A DNA stretch of 64,000 nt from Legionella lytica. GTDB taxonomy: Bacteria; Pseudomonadota; Gammaproteobacteria; Legionellales; Legionellaceae. A program made the translations under genes and the position numbers. The notes under the pieces were generated by a model. The model made no database searches. It was not told the origin of the DNA and saw only the letters and a program-made list of their open reading frames with translations. Location of the stretch: the NCBI RefSeq assembly GCF_023921225.1, contig NZ_CP071527.1, forward strand, positions 1,268,501 through 1,332,500. The letters are read 5' to 3'. Positions 15,916 through 24,891 of the stretch are shown here, in pieces. Within the stretch, counting starts at the first letter, position 1. Each line of letters begins with the position of its first letter.

Positions 15916-17192
15916 TTTTAAAAATCTGGACTTGCATCGTATAACGTGATCTCATTGATTCCGACCAAAGACTCATTGAGGCCATACGATGCAAGTAAGC
16001 ACTATTTTACATGAACTATTCTCTTCATCAATTCATAAAACACGATTAAAAAGCTTAATTACGATAGTAAACGGTGTAATAAAGAGTAAGAAGCTTCAAT
16101 TAAGTCAATTAGGCCGATGTTTGAATGGGCAAGCGAAAGAGCGCTCCGGTATTCGTTTAATAGACCGTTTTCTAAGTAATCAGTTTTATCAGCGTGAATC
16201 GCTCCTAATTTATCGAAGTATATGTAGTCGAGTTCTTAAACATACCGCAACTCCTGATATAGTTGTGGATTGGTCAAGTATTCCAAATAGCCAATATTAT
16301 TGTGAGGGTAAAGAGCAGTGCCTACTGCGCGCGGTATTTCCTGCACCAGGTCGAGGTATTACTCTTTATGAAGAAATTCATCCTAAATCGAAAGAAAACA
16401 ATCCGCACATCCATCGCAATTTCTTAAACAATCTAAAATCGGTATTGCCTCCAGAAAGCAAGCCCTGCCTTATTACTGATGCCGGATTTAAAAACCCGTG
16501 GTTTAAATCGGTATTAGCTATGGGGTGGGATTATGTAGGACGTGTACGAGGAATCACTCAGTATGATGCAGGAGGTGGATTTTATGCGATTAAAACGGTG
16601 TTCTCCCAGGCCACGAATAAAGCACGTTACTTAGGATTTTGGGCTATCGCGAAAACCAATGTCCTCCTTCATCATGTGGTCCTTTACAAAGGAACGCCTA
16701 AAGGGCGTCATCAAATGACCAAAACGAAAAAACCTGCCCAAGGCAAGGACTCTAGGAAATACAGTGCCTCATGGAGAGAACCTTGGTTCCTTGTGACGTC
16801 TTTAGAGGAAGTTAAAGAACACCCTAATCTCGCTCGCATTAAATACAAACGAAGAATGACCATTGAAGAAAACTTTAGAGATACTAAGTCGACTCGGTAT
16901 GGCTTTAGCTTCGATAACAACATCACCTTCAAACCAGAACGGTATACAGTTTGGTTACTACTCGCGGCCATTGCTAGCCTCATTGCCTGGATTACGGGGG
17001 CTTCGGCGGAGAAATTAAAATTACATTATGATTTTCAAGCAAACTCTTATAAACATCGGAGGGTCTTGTCTTTCTTTTATCTAGGATGCCAACTGATTAG
17101 GAAAAAAATAAACGTTGAGACTCATTGGGAGATAATTTTAGAGGAGCATAATACATGCTCCTCTTAATTAAAACGAGTCGATCCCTCAGGCC
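15897..17192 (+). mobile_element. IS4-family insertion sequence
   Basis: The element carries one transposase gene bracketed by inverted sequences, CTGAGGTATCGACTCGTTTT on the left (15899-15918) and its near-perfect complement on the right (about 17170-17189). These could be the terminal inverted repeats themselves or arms of the host repeat. I found no clear target duplication, so the outer limits are approximate. Confidence 0.7.
15989..17167 (+). CDS. IS4-family transposase
   Basis: A 392-residue DDE transposase. A helical N-terminal DNA-binding part precedes VVDWSSIP (first Asp, near residue 92), LITDAGFKNPW (second Asp, near 167), and the IS4 signature YKRRMTIEENFRDTK near 288-302, where Tyr, Arg, Glu and Lys are spaced as in the Y-R-E-K motif. 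Length is full and no internal stop occurs, so the enzyme may be active. The start ATG lies a little over 70 bp inside the left inverted sequence. Confidence 0.92.
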   Translation: MQVSTILHELFSSSIHKTRLKSLITIVNGVIKSKKLQLSQLGRCLNGQAKERSGIRLIDRFLSNQFYQRESLLIYRSICSRVLKHTATPDIVVDWSSIPNSQYYCEGKEQCLLRAVFPAPGRGITLYEEIHPKSKENNPHIHRNFLNNLKSVLPPESKPCLITDAGFKNPWFKSVLAMGWDYVGRVRGITQYDAGGGFYAIKTVFSQATNKARYLGFWAIAKTNVLLHHVVLYKGTPKGRHQMTKTKKPAQGKDSRKYSASWREPWFLVTSLEEVKEHPNLARIKYKRRMTIEENFRDTKSTRYGFSFDNNITFKPERYTVWLLLAAIASLIAWITGASAEKLKLHYDFQANSYKHRRVLSFFYLGCQLIRKKINVETHWEIILEEHNTCSS

Positions 17193-17215
17193 ATGGGGCC
17201 CAACTTAGGTTACAG
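17170..17215 (+). repeat. Dispersed repeat, family 1, right flank of the IS4 element
   Basis: GAGTCGATCCCTCAGGCCATGG followed by GGGCCCAAC and TAGGTTACAG repeats, in opposite orientation, the end of the copy to the left of the transposase. It also matches the 3' part of the copy at 10611-10696. Confidence 0.6.
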
Positions 17216-17347
17216 ACTGGGCTGAGCTTGATCTTCGGCTATTTGTAATGCCTGATTTATTTTCTCTTTAAATGCAGGTAAACCCAAATTTAAAACCGTT
17301 TTGAGATCGCAATCATTGAGCATTGTCAGGCGATGTACGGCAAACAT
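17210..17347 (-). pseudogene. Possible 3' gene remnant
   Basis: A minus-strand frame of 45 codons from an ATG at 17347, open a little further upstream, reads MFAVHRLTMLNDCDLKTVLN and then an amphipathic C-terminus ending EDQAQPSL. It ends beside the IS4 insertion. It looks like the tail of a larger protein rather than a complete gene. I do not recognise the family, and a chance frame is possible. Confidence 0.3.
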
Positions 17348-17598
17348 TTTCAACTTACTCCAACTCACAATTGACGCCTAATATTCAATTTATTAAAAAA
17401 TTGCCTATTAATGGGCATTAGCCAATTGCTACAGGGTGGGATTTAAGGTATCGAATTGCGGTGTAAAGGGTGAGGCAGGGTGGTTGTTGGGCTCGGCTAA
17501 CACTGGAACAGACCAGTCTATTTTAATTTTGATTCCTTTTATCTTAAGTCGCAGTTGTATTTCCTGTTCTATGCTATTTGATTTGTTGCCGTTTAGGG
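17348..17598. other. Non-coding stretch beside the chemosensory cluster
   Basis: I see no gene, strong promoter or long repeat here. It separates the IS4-associated remnant from the hairpin that follows cheY. Confidence 0.4.
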
Positions 17599-17630
17599 AT
17601 GTCCTGGTTGCAAGCAACCAGGCTACATCT
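17599..17630. repeat. Dispersed hairpin repeat, family 2, downstream of cheY
   Basis: GATGT-CCTGGTTGC-AA-GCAACCAGG-ACATC forms a near-perfect stem right after the cheY stop (minus strand). The complement contains ATGTAGCC-GGTTGCTTGCAAC, which recurs almost unchanged at about 35966-35988. No T run follows, so any terminator function would depend on the stem alone. Confidence 0.55.
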
Positions 17631-17635
17631 AAGTT

Positions 17636-18013
17636 TTAAGCTGCAAATACGTTTTGCAATTTTTCTTTGATGACATCAATCTTATAAGGTTTAAGAATAT
17701 AGGCATTAATATGATATTTTTTGGATTCGATAACCAAATCCGCATCATCTTCTGCAGTGAGTAAAATAAAGGGGAGTTTTGATAAAGCATCGTCTTTGCG
17801 AACTTGTGATAAAAGCTCTATACCATTCATCTCAGGCATATTGTAGTCACTAATCACCAGATCAAAATGATCTTTTTGCAAGAGTTCCCAGGCTTTGGGA
17901 GCACTTTCAACTTCAATCACGTTATTAAATCCTAGTTTGGTTAACATGCTCATCAGTAGTTTTCTCATAGTCGCAAAATCATCGACGATCAAAATTTTTT
18001 TATTAGTGTCCAT
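17636..18013 (-). CDS. cheY: CheY-like response regulator
   Basis: A 125-residue receiver: Asp12/Asp13 pair (IVDDF), phospho-acceptor Asp56 (ISDYNMPEMNG), Thr in LLTAED, and Lys in LKPYK. I chose the ATG at 18013 because GGAG sits 6 nt upstream; an in-frame ATG at 18028 is less well placed. It is last in a minus-strand operon after a VWA protein and a coiled-coil membrane protein, and divergent from CheA, CheW and CheV. It is the obvious phosphate acceptor from that CheA. No FliM partner is visible, so the output target may be a product of its own operon. Confidence 0.9.
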   Translation of the reverse strand: MDTNKKILIVDDFATMRKLLMSMLTKLGFNNVIEVESAPKAWELLQKDHFDLVISDYNMPEMNGIELLSQVRKDDALSKLPFILLTAEDDADLVIESKKYHINAYILKPYKIDVIKEKLQNVFAA

Positions 18014-18042
18014 ATTTTCTCCTTGCATCCGATGGCATTGGT

Positions 18043-18843
18043 TTACTTATTTTTATCCGATTTAGTTAACTTAAAAGCTGATGCGAGTTCATCATAATTA
18101 AATTGCTTAAATGTAACGTTCTCGCCAAGTTTTAACTCTATTTTATATTGCTGATAAATCTGCTCTAAAATCTTTAGTGCTTGATTTATCGTTTGGCGCA
18201 TATCTTTCTTTTCTAAACGAATTTGCTCAATTAAGTCTAAATATTGAGTTGATTCTTCCTCTCGCGTTTTATTTTCTTCAAAAACAAGCTCTATTTTTTC
18301 TCTACAATCACTAATCGTTTTTGTTATGGCCTCGGGATCTTCAAGTGTTTTTTCATCGACGTCAAGATTGCATAAATGGGCCATTTTTAAAATCATCGCC
18401 TCGATTTCTTGTTCAATAGATTGGTGATGAATTGCTGGCGGTTGGTGCTGTGGTTGATTGGTTAATGAGTGGTGATGCTGGGATGCCTCATAAAATGTAT
18501 TCACATAGGCTTGATCCAGTAGTTCCAATGTATTAGTTAAGCGATTGGCAATATTGGATTTGCATTCCATCATTAATAGAATTAATTGGTTTAAAATGAG
18601 CTGGTTTTGCTTCTTTATGTTTTTTAAATAATGCTCACTTTGGTCGCCATAGAAATTAATGAGTATTGGGGTAAGTTCGGATGCATTATTTTCTATATAT
18701 TCTTCAGCCTTAGTTTTTGCATCAGATAATATTTTTATTTTGGCACGATTTGCTAATGTCTTATGAATGAAGAAGACGATTAATGAACAGGTTAATAGTG
18801 TAATAACCAGTATTACTGGTAATAAAGCCTCAGATGTCATCAT
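18043..18843 (-). CDS. Membrane-anchored coiled-coil protein of the chemosensory cluster
   Basis: A 266-residue protein with one N-terminal membrane helix (residues 7-27) and then a long cytoplasmic, mostly helical part. A His/Gln-rich hinge (HHHSLTNQPQHQPP) sits near 123-140, and predicted coiled coil covers about 145-250. No family is recognised. Its start overlaps the end of the VWA gene by 14 bp, and cheY follows after a short gap, so the three are translationally linked. It could be an adaptor or structural link between the VWA protein and CheY, but nothing in the sequence proves this. Confidence 0.6.
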   Translation of the reverse strand: MMTSEALLPVILVITLLTCSLIVFFIHKTLANRAKIKILSDAKTKAEEYIENNASELTPILINFYGDQSEHYLKNIKKQNQLILNQLILLMMECKSNIANRLTNTLELLDQAYVNTFYEASQHHHSLTNQPQHQPPAIHHQSIEQEIEAMILKMAHLCNLDVDEKTLEDPEAITKTISDCREKIELVFEENKTREEESTQYLDLIEQIRLEKKDMRQTINQALKILEQIYQQYKIELKLGENVTFKQFNYDELASAFKLTKSDKNK

Positions 18844-20575
18844 TGCCCCTTAGTTCATCCATTTTTTCTTTATAAAGCTTTTTGTTCTTCTTATAGAAAT
18901 AGCCACAAATTATTGATACAAAAATTAATACAAGTAAGCCAATCAGGGAAACAATATTGATTGATAACAGGGGATGTCTTTTATTCATGTGTTTTGTTTT
19001 ATTAACTGTTGGAGCAGGAGCACTTCGTTCTATTTTATTTAAGGGTAGAGGCGCAATATAGCTGCTTATTTGTATTGGTGCGGTATTACAGGTAATTTTT
19101 TCTTGAGGTAAGAGCAATGCTAATGGGCGTCCACTTGGCGATTTTGCTGTAATTTCTGCTTGCAGCGATAAAGTAGGTAACTCTTGTAAATTACACAGAG
19201 TTTCAATATTGGTTTGCCAAAAACCATTATGTGGAGTAAGAGTTAATAAGGCAGTTCGTTCTTGGTTTACCAGTTTGATTTCTACTGAGTCTCGTTCAAT
19301 GTGTGGGTTAATTAATTCGACTTTAAATGCATTATTGTTAATGCTTTGTTGAAACGGTGTTGGCATTATTTTAAATAAAGATTGCTCTTCCCGCACAAAA
19401 GAATCATTTTTTGCTGTCACTACACTCTTGGTTATCCCGGGCTCCATATCTAAGATAAATTCTTTTTCAAACTGCATATTTTTGACTAAGGGTATAGGGG
19501 TGGAAAAGTTATCCTTTTCATTTTTTAGTTTCAGTGTTACGGCGGTATTCGTTAGTAACTGAGGGAGGTCGTTATTGGTTTTTTCTGACTCCAATCTTGC
19601 GTTTATAGTAATTAGCTCTCTATTAAAGTACTCGCCACTTAATTTATTCGTTATTAATTCTAAATTAGTTAAAATAATGGCACGTTCTTCTTGTTGTTCA
19701 TCTCCTTTGATTTTCCATGCACCTGCAGCTGGATGTTTTACATCGATGAAAATAAATTTATTGAGCGAGGGTAATTTTGATTCAAGCACGCTTCCATCGG
19801 GTTGGTATAAAGCAACAGGCGTTTTTTGATCTTTTTTCTCAATAATTACCGACAAGTGTTTTACATTGGCATCCACTGGAATTTTTCGTTCATTATGGTC
19901 TGCTTTTTCTAGTGGAATACCTTGCGCCGGGATAGCGGAGGTAAAGGTATTGTATAAGGATTTTTCTGCATCTGACATGGAGTTGATAAACTGGTAAATT
20001 CCATTGGTTTGGCTTGCTAAGGATTTAAGTAGTTCTTCATCTATATTTGAGCCGATACCGATGGTATAGAGTTTGATGTGATTCTTTTTCAATTCTGGAA
20101 TTAACGAATTATTAATGATTTGCTTGTCGTCACTATCTTGCTGTTTGGAACCGCGATCGATTTTTCCATCGGTAAGTAAAACAATAAATCGAGACTTGCT
20201 GTCTTTCCATGAGCTATTTGCTGCTTTGAGTGCAGCAAGAATATTAGTAAATTGACCTCTAGAGTCTATTTGCTTTTCTTTTGCATGAAATTGATTCACA
20301 TAGTCGTCAGAGGCTTCTTCCGTTGGCACTAATAATTTAGTATTTGTAGAAAAAGTAAAGACAGTCAGCTTGGCTCTATCTTTAAGAAGATTAATCAATA
20401 AATTTGTTGCCGGAATTCGTAAGTTTTGGGGATCGTTTTGTTTCATGCTCCCCGAAGTATCAATTAAAAGAACCACCTCAGTATTTTCTTGCGCGAGTAC
20501 AGATGTTGAAAAGCCACAAGTAATACAAAAAATGAACAATAGAAATAAACGAATGCTAGATGTGCTCACCGACAA
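18830..20575 (-). CDS. Periplasmic von Willebrand factor A protein with C-terminal membrane anchor
   Basis: A 581-residue protein. Signal peptide at 1-28 (hydrophobic, ending SVLA|Q). The VWA domain at about 32-215 has an intact metal site: DTSGS near 39-43, a distal Thr, and LLTDGKIDRG. A long beta-rich region of unknown type follows (220-515), then one membrane helix near 540-565 with a Lys-rich cytoplasmic tail. It is the first gene of the minus-strand operon with the coiled-coil protein and cheY, and it is divergent from the CheA operon. A surface or periplasmic metal-dependent binding role is likely; the partner is unknown. Confidence 0.8.
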   Translation of the reverse strand: MSVSTSSIRLFLLFIFCITCGFSTSVLAQENTEVVLLIDTSGSMKQNDPQNLRIPATNLLINLLKDRAKLTVFTFSTNTKLLVPTEEASDDYVNQFHAKEKQIDSRGQFTNILAALKAANSSWKDSKSRFIVLLTDGKIDRGSKQQDSDDKQIINNSLIPELKKNHIKLYTIGIGSNIDEELLKSLASQTNGIYQFINSMSDAEKSLYNTFTSAIPAQGIPLEKADHNERKIPVDANVKHLSVIIEKKDQKTPVALYQPDGSVLESKLPSLNKFIFIDVKHPAAGAWKIKGDEQQEERAIILTNLELITNKLSGEYFNRELITINARLESEKTNNDLPQLLTNTAVTLKLKNEKDNFSTPIPLVKNMQFEKEFILDMEPGITKSVVTAKNDSFVREEQSLFKIMPTPFQQSINNNAFKVELINPHIERDSVEIKLVNQERTALLTLTPHNGFWQTNIETLCNLQELPTLSLQAEITAKSPSGRPLALLLPQEKITCNTAPIQISSYIAPLPLNKIERSAPAPTVNKTKHMNKRHPLLSINIVSLIGLLVLIFVSIICGYFYKKNKKLYKEKMDELRGNDDI

Positions 20576-20901
20576 GTCCTTTTAATTTTTATTCTCTTCG
20601 CCAATAAAATATAGGTAGTATTTCGAGTTATTTCAAATTACTTAGCTTTAAATCGAGCCGATAAGCCTCGTGACACGATAATTTGTCTATTTTTTTATGG
20701 ATTTTTTAGCGTAACCCTCAGATTTCATACAAAAAAAAAATATGCTGCTATACTCAAATAGAGTCGTTCGTTGTCCGATAGATTTCCAGCTTATTTCTGA
20801 TAGGGATATATAAATAATGCTTGTTTCTTAAAGTTTTATATTTATGTTGAAGCTCCATTGTCTTAAATAATAAGAATGTGACGTGTAATTAAGAATATGA
20901 A
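20576..20901. promoter_or_regulatory. Divergent promoter region of the chemosensory cluster
   Basis: This gap separates the VWA/cheY operon from the CheA operon and must serve both directions. It is AT-rich, with a run of ten A residues near 20730-20740. I found no convincing long palindrome. The string GCCGATAA near 20657 recalls a flagellar sigma -10 box but lacks a matching -35. Confidence 0.5.
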
Positions 20902-21558
20902 GTGAGTCATATGGATAGAGAAAACAACATAAATCATCATTATCGTTCGTGTAATGAATTGCGTCGATTAGCATTAAAAATGCAGCGAACCATTGGCAGC
21001 GTAGAAGATATTTCTGTGAATGCATCTATTGTTGCAAGCCAGACAGGTAATAAGGCACGTGTGTTTTTTGAAATAGCCAGTCAGATTGAAAAGACATCGC
21101 GCAAGATGCATACCAAAATCAACACCATAATTCAGGTTACTAGCCGATTAATTGAAACAGTTCTAGCTTCGAAAATAGCACTTTATCATATCGATAGTTA
21201 TTTACTGGTACAAATCTCAGACAATTACGCTACAAATCTTGAGCTGACAAACGACGTTACCTACCGATTGCAAAAACAAGTAGCTCTTGGCTTTATTCAA
21301 TTTAGAAATGGTATTAAAGCACTTGAGGTTCAGTTCAATGTTTTTGAGTTTTTAATTAATCGCATTTTTGTTGCCCTTACTGCTTTGAGAATCGAAGAAG
21401 AACTTTTTCGCAGCGAACTGGGTATGGCTGCTGTAGGTTCATTAATTAAATCATTTGAAGAATTACTCAGTGTATTGTCACATGATTATGATGTGTTTCG
21501 AGATTATTTTATGATTTTTAAACACACAAACAAATTACCGTGGAATAGTGAGGGATAG
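20902..21558 (+). CDS. Helical protein at the head of the chemosensory operon
   Basis: A 218-residue, largely helical cytoplasmic protein, from a GTG at 20902 or an ATG at 20911. The stretch SVEDISVNASIVASQTGNKARVFFEIASQI at about 33-62 (given here only as a position guide; key residues Asn39, Ala40, Gly48) loosely echoes a degenerate receptor hairpin tip, where [15 protein letters not shown] would be expected. The rest is not recognised. Its stop lies 1 bp before the ODP gene start, so the two are tightly coupled. I infer a receptor-like or scaffold component of the signalling array. Confidence 0.45.
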   Translation: MSHMDRENNINHHYRSCNELRRLALKMQRTIGSVEDISVNASIVASQTGNKARVFFEIASQIEKTSRKMHTKINTIIQVTSRLIETVLASKIALYHIDSYLLVQISDNYATNLELTNDVTYRLQKQVALGFIQFRNGIKALEVQFNVFEFLINRIFVALTALRIEEELFRSELGMAAVGSLIKSFEELLSVLSHDYDVFRDYFMIFKHTNKLPWNSEG

Positions 21559-21559
21559 G

Positions 21560-22303
21560 ATGAAAAAAGTAGTTCTCTATGACGATGGCAATATTCAGTG
21601 GACTGTTTTAGCACGCGATCCTAATAAACCTAAATCGGTTATCGATACGAATGAGTATATTATTCAGGCCGGTGGCGAATCTATGTTGCTTGACCCTGGT
21701 GGCATGGAAATATTTCCTAGCGTTTTGTCGATGGTTTCAGAAGTAATTGATCTAAACTCCATCAAGGCCTATATGTGCTCCCACCAAGACCCGGATATTA
21801 TGTCTTCTTTGCCTATGTGGATGGAATTAACACCCAATGCCACTGTTTATGTATCGTGGTTATGGAGTAGTTTCATTTCTCACTTCGGCTATAAATTTGC
21901 TCATAATTTATATTCTGTACCCGATGAGGGCATGCAAATAAAATTAGGTGATCGTCATTTTCAACTTGTTCCCGCTCATTATTTGCATTCATCAGGCAAT
22001 TTCCACTTATTTGATCCAGTATCCAAGATTTTATTTAGTGGCGATGTGGGGGCAGCGTTACTACCTCAGGAAGCGGATTTGTTTGTTACTGATTTTGCTA
22101 CTCATGCACCCTATATGAAAAAATTCCACCAACGCTGGATGCCTTCCAACACGGCTAAAGATGCTTGGTTATCACGGGTTAGAAAGCTAGGGGTTGAAAT
22201 GATATGCCCACAACACGGGGCTATTTTCCGCGGAGATGATGTAAACCGCTTTTTTGATTGGTTCGATGATTTGGAAGTAGGGAAAACCCAACGTTTAACA
22301 TAA
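21560..22303 (+). CDS. ODP-type metallo-beta-lactamase-fold protein, probable diiron O2/NO sensor
   Basis: The ATG at 21560 is chosen since it follows a GAGG site; the product is 247 residues. It resembles the diiron domain of flavodiiron proteins without the flavodoxin part. Likely ligands are SHQDPD near 75-80 (the H-x-E/D-x-D motif), His in HYLHSSGN near 141, Asp in FSGDVGA near 160, and a late His in CPQHGAIF near 216. ODP proteins placed beside chemotaxis genes are known in other bacteria as oxygen or iron sensors. Position between a helical protein and a receptor tip, upstream of CheA, supports that role here. An enzymatic NO or O2 reductase is the alternative. Confidence 0.8.
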   Translation: MKKVVLYDDGNIQWTVLARDPNKPKSVIDTNEYIIQAGGESMLLDPGGMEIFPSVLSMVSEVIDLNSIKAYMCSHQDPDIMSSLPMWMELTPNATVYVSWLWSSFISHFGYKFAHNLYSVPDEGMQIKLGDRHFQLVPAHYLHSSGNFHLFDPVSKILFSGDVGAALLPQEADLFVTDFATHAPYMKKFHQRWMPSNTAKDAWLSRVRKLGVEMICPQHGAIFRGDDVNRFFDWFDDLEVGKTQRLT

Positions 22304-22323
22304 GTCAGGCAGGAGTAAAGATT

Positions 22324-22731
22324 ATGAGTCTTTTAATGGATCAAGAGGGTGAACGAGTTGATTCAGCGGTTAGCACGCAAAAACATAGCACAGGAGAGAT
22401 GGGGGATATTAATAGCCATTTTAGCGATATTCGCAAAGTATTTAGTGAGCTCATATCATCTGTGGAAGCCATTAATAAAATGGTGGGCGTAGTGCGTGAT
22501 TTATCTGGGAAAACCGATCTTCTCGCGCTGAATGCATCGATTGAAGCTGCTCGAGCAGGCCAGGAGGGACGAGGATTTGCAATTGTTGCTCATGAAGTAG
22601 CTCGTCTTGCTGAAAAATCTCAGGAGTCTATTGGTAAAGTGGAATTGGCAAGTGATTCGCTACAAGAGAAAGTTCTTTTACTCTCTGAACGCTTGGATGA
22701 TATCCAAAAGTTATTAAATAAGATTATTTAA
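22324..22731 (+). CDS. Minimal soluble chemoreceptor signalling domain (135 residues)
   Basis: Only the tip region of a methyl-accepting chemotaxis protein is present: [21 protein letters not shown] then [18 protein letters not shown] and EVARLAEKS, at about 48-100, flanked by short coiled-coil arms. There is no ligand domain, membrane helix or HAMP. The tip residues that bind CheA and CheW are conserved. It sits between the ODP gene and cheA, so the separate ODP protein is a reasonable sensory partner in trans. Methylation sites are not evident and no CheR or CheB is encoded here, so adaptation may be absent. Confidence 0.85.
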   Translation: MSLLMDQEGERVDSAVSTQKHSTGEMGDINSHFSDIRKVFSELISSVEAINKMVGVVRDLSGKTDLLALNASIEAARAGQEGRGFAIVAHEVARLAEKSQESIGKVELASDSLQEKVLLLSERLDDIQKLLNKII

Positions 22732-22760
22732 ATTTTCGCATTGCAAATGGATTTAACACT

Positions 22761-24452
22761 ATGGATGATGATGAAATAATACTCATGTTTTTCGAAGAAG
22801 CTAAAGCCGTTCTCGAAGAGCTCTATGATTTGCTAAAAGCTTATGATGAAGAACAGTCTGCTGACGAGAAAATTGAACACGTCAATGCAATTTATCGTGG
22901 CGTTCATACCATCAAAGGTGGCTCAGCAATGTTTCAAATGGATGAGTTGACTAAGGTGGCTCATGAACTTGAAAGCTATTTGAGTACAAAGAAAAAAGCA
23001 CCAGATAATCTGGATGTAGCTTTGATAACTCACCAAGTCGACCAAATTGAAACACTGTTGCAGGCAGAGGCGCAAAAGCGAGAAGGAGCATCTTCTGTTG
23101 CAGTATCAGGGGACGTAGCAGTCGAGCCAAAAATTGAAGAGGTGCAGGAGGTTTTAACACCAAGTGTTAGTCTTGATGATGCTTCTTATCAACCGCCAGA
23201 AGAGCAAGTGGGTGCGGCTAAAAACTTAGCTAAAAAAGAAACTGCAAATTTAATTCGTGTACCCTTAGATCGCATTCAGCGCAGCTATGATATTACCTCT
23301 GAGATTTTTTTATTGAGAAACCAAATTGCTCATTTAGTGGAAACGGGTTTTGAAAATACAGCGATTCAAAATGATTTATTTCTCAAATGGGAAGTCCTTG
23401 ATAATTCATTACGACAACGTATTGTTGAGCTTGAAAGCGCTGTATTAAGTATGCGTATGACGGCTGTTAAAAGTCTGTTTTCGCGAATGGAAAAAACCAT
23501 TCGTACTTATATTGAGAGTAGTGACAAATTAATTCAGGTTAAAGTGAGTGGGCAAGAAACTGAAATTGATAAACGTATTCTTGATTCTTTAGGTGATCCT
23601 TTAATTCATTTGGTGCGAAATGCAATGGATCATGGAATTGAAGCACCAGAAGTCCGTGAACAACAGAATAAACCGCGTCAGGGCACGATTTGCATGGATG
23701 CAAAAATTATTGGCAGTGAAGTGGTTTTGAAAATTAGTGACGACGGTAAGGGAATTGATGCCCAGAGCATTTTACAATCCGCACGTTCTAAAGGGCTCGA
23801 TGTTTCCGGAGTGTCGAGTGAGCAGGATGCACTACAGCTTATTTTTGCTCCAGGTTTTTCTACTGCTCAGCAAGTTAGCGAAATTTCAGGCCGCGGTGTG
23901 GGAATGGATGTGGTGAAAACCTATGTTGATAAATCGGGTGGTAGAATTCACATCGATACTAAAGTAGGCGAGGGGACCACCTTCAGTTTGTATTTACCTA
24001 TTGGATTATCCATTATTCCATTAATTGTTGTTAGTGTTGGTAATCATGTCTATGGTATTCCTACTCACGATATTATGCAGACTTACACTTTGCGTCGAAG
24101 TGACATTACATTTAATCAAAATCAATATCTGTTAAATATTGATAATCAATTTGTCCCATGCATTTTTTTGTCTAAATATTTTGATAATACAGGTGCTGAC
24201 GATTCACTTATGCGACGTGAAATGTTTGTTTGTCTTACCAAAATTAATGGGGAACGATGTGCATTTATTGCCGATAAGTTGATTGCAAATACGGAATTTA
24301 TTGTCAAAGCATTACCTATGGGGATACCTGTTTTAAATTATCTTCAAGGAGTTTCTATTTTAACTACAGGGGTTTCTGCATTCATTTTGTCACTTGAAAA
24401 ATTATATAAACATATTATGAGTAGGCATGAGGTGAGTATCAATGCGATTTGA
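22761..24452 (+). CDS. cheA: Chemotaxis histidine kinase CheA (short form, no P2)
   Basis: A 563-residue hybrid-free CheA. The P1 Hpt domain has His49 in GVHTIKGGS. A low-complexity linker (about 105-165) replaces P2. P3 dimerisation is near 170-235, and the P4 ATPase has its N box LVRNAMDHGIE, then DDGKGID and SGRGVGMDVV. The P5 CheW-like domain runs from about 415 to the end. Phosphate should pass to the CheY encoded on the opposite arm and to the receiver of CheV. Lack of P2 suggests direct P1-receiver docking. The 3' end overlaps cheW by 11 bp. Confidence 0.93.
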   Translation: MDDDEIILMFFEEAKAVLEELYDLLKAYDEEQSADEKIEHVNAIYRGVHTIKGGSAMFQMDELTKVAHELESYLSTKKKAPDNLDVALITHQVDQIETLLQAEAQKREGASSVAVSGDVAVEPKIEEVQEVLTPSVSLDDASYQPPEEQVGAAKNLAKKETANLIRVPLDRIQRSYDITSEIFLLRNQIAHLVETGFENTAIQNDLFLKWEVLDNSLRQRIVELESAVLSMRMTAVKSLFSRMEKTIRTYIESSDKLIQVKVSGQETEIDKRILDSLGDPLIHLVRNAMDHGIEAPEVREQQNKPRQGTICMDAKIIGSEVVLKISDDGKGIDAQSILQSARSKGLDVSGVSSEQDALQLIFAPGFSTAQQVSEISGRGVGMDVVKTYVDKSGGRIHIDTKVGEGTTFSLYLPIGLSIIPLIVVSVGNHVYGIPTHDIMQTYTLRRSDITFNQNQYLLNIDNQFVPCIFLSKYFDNTGADDSLMRREMFVCLTKINGERCAFIADKLIANTEFIVKALPMGIPVLNYLQGVSILTTGVSAFILSLEKLYKHIMSRHEVSINAI

Positions 24453-24891
24453 AAATATCATAAAGCAATTTCAGTTTGAAGAGTCTGAAGTTACTGACGA
24501 GAAGAAAACCTTTATCCAGTTTGTTATGTGTGACTCACATTATGCTTTAGATATTCATTATGTTAGTGAGATTGTCGAAGTGCCTGTAATTACTCCTTAT
24601 CCGGAGATCGTATCGGGATACTTAGGAATTGTGAATTTGGGCGGGCAGATTATACCGGTGGTCGATTTTACAGGTAAATATACTAACGGGATTGAAACCT
24701 ATAGGGTACAAAAGACTCATTTGTTATTAGTCGCCGATTTTAATGGAAATAGCCCTTTTGGTCTTATTATTGAGCGTCCACGACGTGTAGATGTATCCCT
24801 CAAAATGCTTGTGTCCGCTACGGCAAATATTAACAATTTACCCGTACGTTTATTGGATGAAGGGGACTTTCATTTTAAGGAGAGTGAATGA
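24442..24891 (+). CDS. cheW: Chemotaxis coupling protein CheW
   Basis: A 149-residue CheW domain that links receptor tips to CheA P5. The core reads FVMCDSHYALDI, VSEIVEVP, YLGIVNLGGQIIPVVDF and FGLIIERP. It overlaps cheA by 11 bp and the following cheV-like gene by 4 bp, so all three are translated from one message. The domain is complete; an N-terminal extension of about 20 residues is charged. Confidence 0.9.
   Translation: MRFENIIKQFQFEESEVTDEKKTFIQFVMCDSHYALDIHYVSEIVEVPVITPYPEIVSGYLGIVNLGGQIIPVVDFTGKYTNGIETYRVQKTHLLLVADFNGNSPFGLIIERPRRVDVSLKMLVSATANINNLPVRLLDEGDFHFKESE

Noticed and set aside
17429..17639. Short opposing frames between the IS4 remnant and cheY
   Set aside because: They overlap a hairpin repeat, lack ribosome-binding sites and have no protein-like pattern.
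20650..20670. Flagellar sigma-28 -10 box (GCCGATAA)
   Set aside because: The expected TAAA-type -35 is not at the right distance, and the site is about 240 bp from the nearest gene start.
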